From Oligoflexus sp. (GTDB lineage: Bacteria; Bdellovibrionota_B; Oligoflexia; Oligoflexales; Oligoflexaceae), in assembly GCF_035712445.1 (NCBI RefSeq), contig NZ_DASTAT010000071.1, positions 1-64,000 on the forward strand: a DNA stretch of 64,000 nucleotides, read 5' to 3'. The position numbers and the translations under genes are program-made. Positions within the stretch are counted from its first letter, which is position 1. Each line of letters opens with the position of its first letter. The notes below the pieces were generated by a model. That model worked only from the letters and a program-made list of their open reading frames with translations. It was not told the DNA's origin and searched no databases. Below, piece after piece: positions 43,673 to 51,223 of this stretch.

Positions 43673-44715
43673 GCTATCCAAAAAAATCCCCGTATAAGAC
43701 CTATCGTCATGGTCTGCCGGCGGTATTGAAAGAGGACTTCTTTCAGAAGCATAAGCTTCTCGTTCTGCGCGGCGAGGCCGACTTTCTGGTCACCGAAACC
43801 GCACGCAGCCTGAGAGCCATTTATGAAGCCAAAAACTGGGCTATCGAGCGCTGGGAAGGTCCCCAGGTCAACGCTGAAAAATTTCTGCAGGCGACCGCTG
43901 CGGCCTCGCTCTTTGATCCGGAAACCCTGACCTTCATCAATCAGGCTCAGGGGAAGAACGATCTTGCGAGTCATCTGGCGACCGTGAAGCAGGCCAAGGA
44001 TATTCAGAACCCCGTCTGCCTCCTGTGGCGAGGCGGTGATCCCCCTGCGAAGTTTCAAAAGGAACTCGACCGGCTGCAGGCCTTCGTCCTGGCCTGTGAT
44101 GAGCCGGCACCCTGGGAATTCCGGGATTTCGTCGTGGATCGGGCCCAGCATTATCAGATGAAGATCGCCGGTGATGCCGCCGATCTTTTGCTGGAAGCCG
44201 TGGGTTCGGACCTCTTCAAACTCGATAATGAATTGAATCGCGTGAGCCTGACCCTGGGCGTGGCGGGACAGGTGGCGATCGTCACCGCGGAAGCCATACG
44301 GCCTTTGCTCGGGTTTTTGCGCGAGGATCACATCTTCAAACTCGATCAGTTCCTGTGTCAGGAAGCTTATGGCCGCGCGCTTTTGCTTTTGAAGGATCTT
44401 CTGGATCGCGGAGAAAAGGCTCTGGGTCTTTTGGCGATTCTTGCCATGCATTGCCGCAAGGCGCTGCAGATCCAGGCCGGTGTGAAGCAGGGGCAGAATC
44501 CTGCGGAAATGGCCCGTACATTGCGTTTGCCGCCGTCTGTGATCCAATCCTACATGGGCTATGTGCAAAGACGCCCGCCCCAGGGTTTTGCCAAAGCCCT
44601 GAGACTCTGTCATGAGGCGGATCGTCGCTTGAAAAGTCGCGGGGAAGGCGAAGAGATCTGGCTGAATCAGATCGTCTGGGAACTGCGGACGCATGCACGC
44701 CCGCCTAAGGGTTAG
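43669..44715 (+). CDS. holA: DNA polymerase III delta subunit
   Basis: A 348-residue clamp-loader subunit that opens the beta sliding clamp. The AAA+-like fold lacks Walker motifs, as is normal for delta. LLVLRGEADFLVTETARSL, SLFDPETLTFINQA, DLFKLDNELNRVSL, DHIFKLDQFLCQEAYGRALLLLKDLL and LAMHCRKALQI follow the HolA pattern. The start TTG 43669 overlaps the ppx TGA, with GGGAGCAAG upstream, indicating translational coupling. Its end overlaps the convergent map gene by 4 nt. Confidence 0.88.
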   Translation: MSYPKKSPYKTYRHGLPAVLKEDFFQKHKLLVLRGEADFLVTETARSLRAIYEAKNWAIERWEGPQVNAEKFLQATAAASLFDPETLTFINQAQGKNDLASHLATVKQAKDIQNPVCLLWRGGDPPAKFQKELDRLQAFVLACDEPAPWEFRDFVVDRAQHYQMKIAGDAADLLLEAVGSDLFKLDNELNRVSLTLGVAGQVAIVTAEAIRPLLGFLREDHIFKLDQFLCQEAYGRALLLLKDLLDRGEKALGLLAILAMHCRKALQIQAGVKQGQNPAEMARTLRLPPSVIQSYMGYVQRRPPQGFAKALRLCHEADRRLKSRGEGEEIWLNQIVWELRTHARPPKG

Positions 44716-45467
44716 TCGCGAACGGTGAGGATCTCGACCCGTCCATCACTGCGAATGGCCAGAGTATGTTCAAACTGGGCGGAAAGGGATCCATCGAGGG
44801 TCACGGCCGTCCATCCGTCCTTTTTCACCTTGGTCCGCCAGTCGCCTTCGTTAATCATAGGCTCGATGGTGAACACCATCCCGGCTTCAAGCCGCACGCC
44901 ACGACCAGGCTCGCCGTAATGAAAGATCTGCGGATCTTCATGAAAATTCTTGCCAATCCCATGACCGACGAAATCACGCACCACGGAAAAGCCATTCGCA
45001 TGCGCATGCTTTTGAATCGCGGCCCCGATGTCACCCACGCGGGCTCCAGGACGCACCACGGCGATCGCCTGATCCAGACATTCCTGGGTCACCCGCACAA
45101 GCTTTTTGGTTTTCTCGCTGCAGTTGCCCACGAGGTAAGTGCGTGAGGCATCACCATGATAACCATCGACGATCGGCGTCACATCAATGTTGATGATATC
45201 GCCGTCCTTCAAACGGGTTTTCGACGAAGGGATGCCGTGACAGACGACATCATTCACCGAGGTGCAGATGGACTTGGGGTAGCCTTTGTAATTCAAAGGC
45301 GCGGAAATCGCCCCGCGGGCCACGGTGTATTCGTGACAAATATCGTTCAGCTCCAGGGTGGTAATCCCTGGCTTCACATGAGCTTCGATCATATCGAGAA
45401 GTTCAGCGGCGAGACGTCCGCTCTTCTTCATCGTATCTATTTCCTGATCACTCTTTAGATAGATCAC
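44712..45467 (-). CDS. map: Methionine aminopeptidase type I
   Basis: A 251-residue enzyme that removes the initiator methionine. Metal ligands are visible in IINIDVTPIVDGYHGDASRTY (two Asp), GHGIGKNFHEDP (His), FTIEPMINEG (Glu) and QFEHTLAI (Glu). HGIPS holds the His of the active-site pocket. The start is GTG 45467 with GAGGT six bases upstream. It follows the solute-binding protein gene by 10 nt and overlaps holA by 4 nt. Confidence 0.97.
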   Translation of the reverse strand: MIYLKSDQEIDTMKKSGRLAAELLDMIEAHVKPGITTLELNDICHEYTVARGAISAPLNYKGYPKSICTSVNDVVCHGIPSSKTRLKDGDIINIDVTPIVDGYHGDASRTYLVGNCSEKTKKLVRVTQECLDQAIAVVRPGARVGDIGAAIQKHAHANGFSVVRDFVGHGIGKNFHEDPQIFHYGEPGRGVRLEAGMVFTIEPMINEGDWRTKVKKDGWTAVTLDGSLSAQFEHTLAIRSDGRVEILTVRD

Positions 45468-45477
45468 ACGTCACCTC

Positions 45478-46953
45478 TTAAAGACCAATAAGCTGCCGGA
45501 ACCAGTCGGGATTTCGAACAGCGATCTCGCCTTTCGGCTGCGGCCGGTTCAACCTGGCTTCCAGGCATACCCGATGCTGCATCAAAACCGAGAAAGGCTC
45601 CAGCTTATACACCAGATCGTGGATCTTTTCCAGAAGCGCGAAATTGGGGGTCTTTTGCGTTAAAGACAGGGCATAGGCCTCCAGGGCCTGATCCAGGTTC
45701 TGATCCTGCCAGGCCCAGGGCCAGCTGCGTCCACTCACCCGGCTATGAAGATGCACAGAGAGATCCCCATCGGGCCATGACGTCAAAATGCCGGTCAAAA
45801 GTCCGTCCGGAACCCCTTCACCTTCATTGATAAAGCGGAGCTTGATACCCAGGGCGCGGAAGCTGTCGTCAAGCACCTTGCGCAAAAGAATGGATCCTTC
45901 GTGATCGCGGGCCAGGATTTTGACTTCCAGAAGCTTGCCGCTGGCGTCGCGACGGAAGCCATCCTCTTCAAGTCGGCGATAGCCGAGCTCATTGAGCATC
46001 GCATCCGATCGCGCGGGATCATAGGCCGGCACCAGAAGATTACGTTTGTAACCGGGATGCGCCCGCAGGATGGGACCGGATATCAGATCACCCATGGAGC
46101 CCGCACCGGCCCGCAGAAGCGCGCCGCGTGGCGTCAGATGGGTGATGGCCCGTCGGAATTTCGGATCACGCGTCGCGGCACCCTGGGGATTCCAGGCGAT
46201 CACCGTGATGATGGGTGTATCCATGGGGCGTTCGCAGGTCAGGTTTTGCGTGATGGGCTTCTTTGAATCAGCGCCCGGCATTTCCTCGCCAAAGGCGAAG
46301 GACAGGCGCCGCTCATTGCCCGCGGCTTTCACTTTGTGATCGGTGCTCAAAAGAATATCGTTCTGCCCTTCGCCTCGGCGGTCCTGCAGCAAAAGCCCAG
46401 CGGTTTTGGGTTCCACCTTCCAATTGCCCGCGCACTGCACACCCAAAGCGTTCGCGGCTTTTTTGCGAAGGGGATGCTCGTTGAAAACAAAGGGCCCAAA
46501 TCCAGGCTTCTGAGCCCATTGAATGCTGAGCGTGCGATCCTTGCTCGACAAAGTGTGCTCGGGAACAGTCCAGGCAAAGCGTCCCTGTGTCAGCTGCTGT
46601 GGCTGCAAAGTCTCGCGCACGAACGCTTCAAGATCGGCCATGGTCACCGCCGATTGATCCCACCAGGTCAAGCCCGATGCGAGTGTGAAGCGCCAGACCT
46701 TGTCCGCCTCTTCCACCTTTTCCAGCAGCAAGGGTTCCGAGCTTTTCTTCGCAAGATTGAGTCGTGTCAGTCCCGGACAGACCATACTTTCCATGATGGC
46801 ATCATTGCTCAGAATGGCCTTTTGTGCTTCATTCGTTGGAAGGGGCCATCCCGTGACCAAAATGGGAGCCGGTTTTTCTGCGAAAGCGGTCGAGCTGGAA
46901 GCGGCGAGTGCCGGCAAAAGAGCCAGAATACGGGCTTGGGCCTTGGATATCAT
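45478..46953 (-). CDS. Extracellular solute-binding protein, family 5 (peptide type)
   Basis: A 491-residue periplasmic protein with a cleavable signal (ARILALLPALAASSSTAFAEK). The family 5 fold is indicated by the opening WRFTLASGLTWWDQSAVTMADLEAFV, by DPKFRRAITHLTPRGALL and by YDPARSDAMLNELGY. Such proteins usually feed an ABC importer of oligopeptides, but no permease or ATPase genes are adjacent. It is next to map and divergent from the FAD oxidoreductase, with 38 bp between starts. Confidence 0.85.
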   Translation of the reverse strand: MISKAQARILALLPALAASSSTAFAEKPAPILVTGWPLPTNEAQKAILSNDAIMESMVCPGLTRLNLAKKSSEPLLLEKVEEADKVWRFTLASGLTWWDQSAVTMADLEAFVRETLQPQQLTQGRFAWTVPEHTLSSKDRTLSIQWAQKPGFGPFVFNEHPLRKKAANALGVQCAGNWKVEPKTAGLLLQDRRGEGQNDILLSTDHKVKAAGNERRLSFAFGEEMPGADSKKPITQNLTCERPMDTPIITVIAWNPQGAATRDPKFRRAITHLTPRGALLRAGAGSMGDLISGPILRAHPGYKRNLLVPAYDPARSDAMLNELGYRRLEEDGFRRDASGKLLEVKILARDHEGSILLRKVLDDSFRALGIKLRFINEGEGVPDGLLTGILTSWPDGDLSVHLHSRVSGRSWPWAWQDQNLDQALEAYALSLTQKTPNFALLEKIHDLVYKLEPFSVLMQHRVCLEARLNRPQPKGEIAVRNPDWFRQLIGL

Positions 46954-46991
46954 GATGTCTCGCTTTGAGATCGAATGAATGGGGGTTCGCC

Positions 46992-48167
46992 ATGTCTGTT
47001 CCGTACGAGTTCGATATTGCCATAATTGGCGGCGGTATCACAGGCCTTTCTGCGGCGTATCACCTTCAAAAGCTGGGCTTTTCAAGGCTTTGCCTCTTCA
47101 GCAAGGCCCCCGATCACAGTGCGACGGCCCAGTCCACGGGATTTCTATCCGGGGGAATGGCAGATAATTTCACAAGGTTATCCCATCCTCGCGGCGTCTC
47201 TACCGCAAAAGAAATATGGAGTTTTTGCGATCTCGCTTACGACAATCTGCTGGAATACCTGCAAAATAAGGGTATTCCCTATCAAAAAGGCGAGCGTCTG
47301 CGCTGGATGATTTCGGAAGCCGAGACTCTGGAGGCCCATACGGCCGTCCAGCAGATGAGTGGAGCCGGGATGGCCGGCGCGTGGGAGGCGGCAAACCCTT
47401 CCCAGCCAGGGCTTTCAAGCACAAGATGGCTTGGGACGCAAAAGGATGGGTCGCGTGCAGCCGCGGTATCCGTGCCACTTCTTTTGCAGCAGCTGCGTGC
47501 CGACAGCCGGGTGACGGGTTTTGGCGAAGCGCAATCATTTCAAAGCAGTGGCGACGCTCTGGAGGTGACGCATGCGGGCGGAAAAGTCCGCTGCGAGTTC
47601 ATCGTCTGCGCCCAACATTTAAGTATCGGAGATCTGCTGCCGAATCTGGCTGAGTCTTTGGTGCCCTACGCGGATCAATGGAGTGAGTGCCAGCTTCAGA
47701 ACCGCGACCGGACACTTCCGTGGCCGCCAGGTACGGTTTTCAGCTGGCAACACAGCCACATCTGGGGTGTCATTACGGGTCCCAACACCGTGCGCATCGG
47801 CGGTGGCCGTTATCTTCGCGCCATGGCCGGGATCGAGGCGAAGGTTGCGAGTTACGAGCAGAAGATCACCCGGCATCTGGCCGACGCGTGGAACGGATTA
47901 TGGCCGGACCTTTTGGTGGAACCCACGGGTCCTGGATTTGGAATACGCGACTGCCGTCCCTGTGATGAGCTGCCTTTGATCGGTCCGATGTTTGGGGAAG
48001 GCCGCATTCTCGTTGCGACAGGATACATGGGTCAGGGTTTGAGTCTTGGTTTTATGGCTGGACGCTGTCTGGCTGAATTAATAGCAGGTCAACCGACAAA
48101 GCTTCCGCGCCTTTTATGGCCGGAACGCCTGCGGAGTCTGCCACGCGAGAAGGGAGAGGAATCATGA
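46992..48167 (+). CDS. FAD-dependent oxidoreductase of the DAO family
   Basis: A 391-residue flavoenzyme from ATG 46992 (MSVPYEFDIAIIGGGITGLSAAYHL), preceded by GGGGG; an upstream start at 46965 is less likely. The N-terminal GxGxxG Rossmann fold binds FAD. STGFLSGGMADNFTRLSHP follows. GPGFGIRDCRPCDELPLIGPMFGEGRILVATGYMGQGLSLGFMAGRCLAELI is the C-terminal FAD-closing region. The substrate is an amine or amino acid by family analogy. It is translationally coupled to yacG by an ATGA overlap. Confidence 0.85.
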   Translation: MSVPYEFDIAIIGGGITGLSAAYHLQKLGFSRLCLFSKAPDHSATAQSTGFLSGGMADNFTRLSHPRGVSTAKEIWSFCDLAYDNLLEYLQNKGIPYQKGERLRWMISEAETLEAHTAVQQMSGAGMAGAWEAANPSQPGLSSTRWLGTQKDGSRAAAVSVPLLLQQLRADSRVTGFGEAQSFQSSGDALEVTHAGGKVRCEFIVCAQHLSIGDLLPNLAESLVPYADQWSECQLQNRDRTLPWPPGTVFSWQHSHIWGVITGPNTVRIGGGRYLRAMAGIEAKVASYEQKITRHLADAWNGLWPDLLVEPTGPGFGIRDCRPCDELPLIGPMFGEGRILVATGYMGQGLSLGFMAGRCLAELIAGQPTKLPRLLWPERLRSLPREKGEES

Positions 48168-48370
48168 GCGAAGAGAAGAAACCATCAGCGCGGATCGTAC
48201 GCTGTCCATGCTGCGGAAAGAGCGCGCGTTATGATCAGACCAATCCCGCACGCCCCTTCTGCAGTCAACGCTGCAAGACCATGGACGTGGCGGCGTGGGC
48301 CGAGGAATCCTATCGCATACCTGCGAAGGAATCGTCACCCGGCGACTTCGAGAGCGACGAGCGCGATTGA
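48164..48370 (+). CDS. yacG: YacG-type DNA gyrase inhibitor, zinc protein
   Basis: A 68-residue protein from ATG 48164, overlapping the preceding stop. The YacG zinc site is formed by CPCCGKS and RPFCSQRCKTMDVAAWAEE, very close to the family pattern CPxCG...RPFCSxRCxxiDLxxWA. In E. coli YacG binds GyrB and blocks gyrase. The acidic tail is typical. It ends 1 nt before the convergent coiled-coil gene. Confidence 0.92.
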   Translation: MSEEKKPSARIVRCPCCGKSARYDQTNPARPFCSQRCKTMDVAAWAEESYRIPAKESSPGDFESDERD

Positions 48371-48371
48371 T

Positions 48372-48665
48372 TCACTCGGTGGTCAGAACATCGAGGTAGA
48401 GTTCGAGTTCATCGGAATACACCGTTTCACGGCTATCCAGACGACTTTGCAGTTCTTCACACTTTTCCTGGAGTTCAGCGAGGATCACTTCGCGATAAGG
48501 TCCACGCTCATCCGCCTGCAGGGTTCCCTGCTCAAGCAGCGTTTCCACAACTTTATCAATCTGCTGAATCTGTCTTTGCAGGACTTCGATGCGCAGAAGA
48601 CGCAATTCCTGGATACTGGCAAGGGTCGCTTCATCAATGGGGCACTCAAATACAACAACAGCCAT
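48372..48665 (-). CDS. Small coiled-coil protein
   Basis: A 97-residue, acidic, helical protein. Residues about 13-78 form long heptad-like helices (LRLLRIEVLQRQIQQIDKVVETLL and EVILAELQEKCEELQSRL). GGAG precedes ATG 48665. It has no signal or span. It is the last gene of the ctaB-dehydrogenase-nfu series. Function unknown. Confidence 0.6.
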   Translation of the reverse strand: MAVVVFECPIDEATLASIQELRLLRIEVLQRQIQQIDKVVETLLEQGTLQADERGPYREVILAELQEKCEELQSRLDSRETVYSDELELYLDVLTTE

Positions 48666-48748
48666 GGGAGCTCCTTCAGAGACTGATCCCGAGAGGCGGG
48701 ATCTTCAGCTCTGAAAGTGCAACAAGCGAGCCATGGTGGACCAGGGTC

Positions 48749-48973
48749 TTAGCCGAGGACGACATCTTTGATTTCAGGAATCTTTTCGCGAAGGATGGGT
48801 ACGATACCGTTGAACAGGGTAATCTGCGACGACGGACAGCCGGAGCATCCCCCGTAAAGTCGCAATGTTACGATCCCATCATCCACATCCAAAAGCTCAC
48901 AGCCACCGGCATGAAGTTCGAGCTGTGGGTTGATATCTTTCTCAATGATCTCTTTGATTTGTTCAATCATCAT
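48749..48973 (-). CDS. NifU-like Fe-S scaffold domain protein (Nfu)
   Basis: About 74 residues of a stand-alone NifU C-terminal domain. NPQLELHAGGCELLDVDDGIVTLRLYGGCSGCPSS carries the CxxC pair that holds a 4Fe-4S cluster. Three consecutive ATG codons (48976, 48973, 48970) follow AGGAG; the second or third has the best spacing. It probably delivers clusters to apo-proteins. It is transcribed behind ctaB and the hydroxyacid dehydrogenase. Confidence 0.9.
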   Translation of the reverse strand: MMIEQIKEIIEKDINPQLELHAGGCELLDVDDGIVTLRLYGGCSGCPSSQITLFNGIVPILREKIPEIKDVVLG

Positions 48974-49005
48974 CATGTCTCCTGAAGCCGAAGCTTCCAT
49001 TTGCT

Positions 49006-49953
49006 CTAATTTAAATCGGAATTTTTGGAAAGCAAGGCCAGCTCTTTTTGCAAACCGCGAATCGCGGCTTCGCCCATCGCTAAAACCGCCTCCTGGCTGT
49101 TGCCTGCGGTGTGCGCTGTCCCCACGAAATTTTCCAAGGAATACAGATCTTTATCGACGAGCGGCTCGCTTTGGAAAACGTCGAGTCCGGCACCGGCCAG
49201 TTCACCCTTTTGCAGGGCTTCCTTGACCTTTTCCTGATCGAGCACCTCGCCTCGACTGGTGTTGACGATATATACGGCCGGCTTGATCAAAGCCAGCTCA
49301 TTCGCTCCAAACATCTTAAGGGTTTGCGGCGTCAGGGGCACGTGAAAAGTCAGAAGATCGGCTTGCTTCAAAAGATCCTGATATTTCACCTGTTTGGCAC
49401 CGACGCGTTCGGCTTCCTCTGTCTTATCGAGGATATCATGAACGAGAATTTGACAGCCGAAGCCCTGAAGAATCTCGGCAACCCGGGTTCCGATGTAACC
49501 GTAGCCAACAATGCCAACTGTCATCGCGGAAAGGCTGCGACCACCGTTTTTCCACCAGATGCCCTGTGACAAACGCCGGGACCCGAGACCAATGTTCCGG
49601 CAGAGAGCGAGCATGAGTCCCAGCGTGTGTTCGGCCACGGCATCGCGATTCACACCGCCTTCCCAGGCAATGCGAATTCCAAGCCTGGAGCAGGCTTCGA
49701 CATCCACGTTATCAAGACCCACACCATATTTCGCGACGACGCGCAGAGCCGGTAGCGAACTTAAAATCGCCGCATCAGCTGGTTCGCGACCGACGAGCCA
49801 GGCTTCAGCGCCGTCCAAAACTTTCAGAAGTTTGTCCCGCGTGTCGACACGGGATTCTTCTGCATAGATGATTTTTTCAGTGGGAAAGGCAGCTTCCAGA
49901 CGCCGGCGCAGCTGAGGCACCTTGAGAAAACTGGAAGCCGTTACGATGATCAC
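49006..49953 (-). CDS. D-2-hydroxyacid dehydrogenase, SerA-like
   Basis: A 315-residue NAD-dependent dehydrogenase. The Rossmann loop is VGIVGYGYIGTRVAEIL, the substrate Arg is in VNTSRGEVLDQ, and the catalytic His is in GTAHTAGNSQEAV; the paired Glu is in GLDVFQSEP. The substrate-domain motif VVAKYGVGLDNVD and the fold match the catalytic part of 3-phosphoglycerate dehydrogenase without its ACT domain. The start GTG 49953 overlaps the ctaB TGA. The exact substrate is uncertain. Confidence 0.85.
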   Translation of the reverse strand: MIIVTASSFLKVPQLRRRLEAAFPTEKIIYAEESRVDTRDKLLKVLDGAEAWLVGREPADAAILSSLPALRVVAKYGVGLDNVDVEACSRLGIRIAWEGGVNRDAVAEHTLGLMLALCRNIGLGSRRLSQGIWWKNGGRSLSAMTVGIVGYGYIGTRVAEILQGFGCQILVHDILDKTEEAERVGAKQVKYQDLLKQADLLTFHVPLTPQTLKMFGANELALIKPAVYIVNTSRGEVLDQEKVKEALQKGELAGAGLDVFQSEPLVDKDLYSLENFVGTAHTAGNSQEAVLAMGEAAIRGLQKELALLSKNSDLN

Positions 49954-50867
49954 AGGACTGCCATCAGCTGATCAATGGTCAGGGCACCAAACACACCGAA
50001 AAGGTAGAAGCAGGAATAATAAAAGAGCGGCATGGCCCTTTGATTTTCCTTGGTGCGCAGAAGGACGAACGCGAGCCACACGAAATAAAGCGTGAGGATC
50101 AGCGAAAGAACTCCGTAAACCCAACCGGCCGCGCCGAACACCCAAAGGGAAAGAACAGTAGGAACCAGTGTCAGGGTATAAAGAAAGATCTGACGACGGG
50201 TGACTTCCAGACCTTTAACTGTGGGCAGCATCGGAATTTTAGCCCGCGCATAATCATCCTTGTACTTGATCGCCAGCGACCAGAAATGCGGCGGCGTCCA
50301 TAGGAAGATGATCATGAACAAAGCCCAGGCAGGCCAGGCGAGGTCGCCGGTCACAGCAGCCCAACCGATCAGTGGACCCACGCAACCCGCGGCGCCACCG
50401 ATCACGATGTTTTGAACCGTGCGGCGCTTGAGGTACATCGTATAGATCACGACATAGAAAAAGTTGGCCGCGAGCGAAAGCCAGGCAGCCAGCGGTGTAG
50501 CCCAGACCCAAAGAATCGCGAACGAGGCGATCCCGCAAACCATGCCAAAAGTAGCTGCCCTGGCATTGCTGACCTTGCCCGAAGGGATGGGCCGGCTACG
50601 GGTTCTTTTCATGTGCTGATCAATGTCAGAATCAACAAGGTGATTGAAAACGGCGGCGGAACCGGAAGCCAGAAAGGTTCCGATCAACGAAGCCATAGCG
50701 ACGGCGAAACTCGGGAGGCCTTTCTGCGCCATAAAGAGCGCGGGCACCACGGTCACCACCACCAGCATCGAGATGGTTGGCTTCATCATCTGGTAGTAAC
50801 TTTGCCAGTCGATGGGCTCGGCCGTCACAGGCATGGTGAGCGAATCGGACTTGGTCTTCTGATCCAT
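49950..50867 (-). CDS. ctaB: Protohaem IX farnesyltransferase (haem O synthase)
   Basis: A 305-residue UbiA-family membrane enzyme that adds a farnesyl group to haem B, making haem O for haem-copper oxidases. About nine spans are present. The prenyl-diphosphate motif is NHLVDSDIDQHMKRTRSRP, and the second region FLWTPPHFWSLAIKYKDDYARAKIPMLP is diagnostic of CtaB. ATG 50867 is chosen for AGGAA upstream; the frame extends to 50933 without support. A 47-residue membrane-protein gene precedes it. Confidence 0.96.
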   Translation of the reverse strand: MDQKTKSDSLTMPVTAEPIDWQSYYQMMKPTISMLVVVTVVPALFMAQKGLPSFAVAMASLIGTFLASGSAAVFNHLVDSDIDQHMKRTRSRPIPSGKVSNARAATFGMVCGIASFAILWVWATPLAAWLSLAANFFYVVIYTMYLKRRTVQNIVIGGAAGCVGPLIGWAAVTGDLAWPAWALFMIIFLWTPPHFWSLAIKYKDDYARAKIPMLPTVKGLEVTRRQIFLYTLTLVPTVLSLWVFGAAGWVYGVLSLILTLYFVWLAFVLLRTKENQRAMPLFYYSCFYLFGVFGALTIDQLMAVL

Positions 50868-50994
50868 GGGATTATTCCTTGTGCTCTTTGGCTCATGCCT
50901 GCAGGGGAATTCCCGGATTCCCCAGTGGAGCACTGGGGAAAGGACACAGGCAAATGATGGCCGGCTCTCTAGATACCCCGAGCCTCGGAAGTCT

Positions 50995-51138
50995 TCAATA
51001 GGGTGTTGCTATGTCAAGCCAGATAGGGAACCAAACGCAAACGAAGAACAGGATGGGGAAGAGAATCATAATAGCCAGCAGTTGGAGCCAACCCGCTGCT
51101 TCCATTCGCTTATTCTTTTCAAGATCTTGACTCGACAT
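50995..51138 (-). CDS. 47-residue single-span membrane protein before ctaB
   Basis: ATG 51138 has GGAGGT at ideal spacing and opens 47 codons (MSSQDLEKNKRMEAAGW...). A charged cytoplasmic start is followed by one long span (about 18-40, LQLLAIMILFPILFFVCVWFPIW) and a short tail. It lies 128 bp upstream of ctaB. It may be a small subunit or assembly factor of a haem-copper oxidase, by position only. Confidence 0.6.
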   Translation of the reverse strand: MSSQDLEKNKRMEAAGWLQLLAIMILFPILFFVCVWFPIWLDIATPY

Positions 51139-51223
51139 GGGTGACCTCCAACTATTCTGGAACACTAAGCCTCAGTTGCATGCGTGCTTCAATCGAACCC
51201 ACCTTTTATCATGGAGTTTATGC

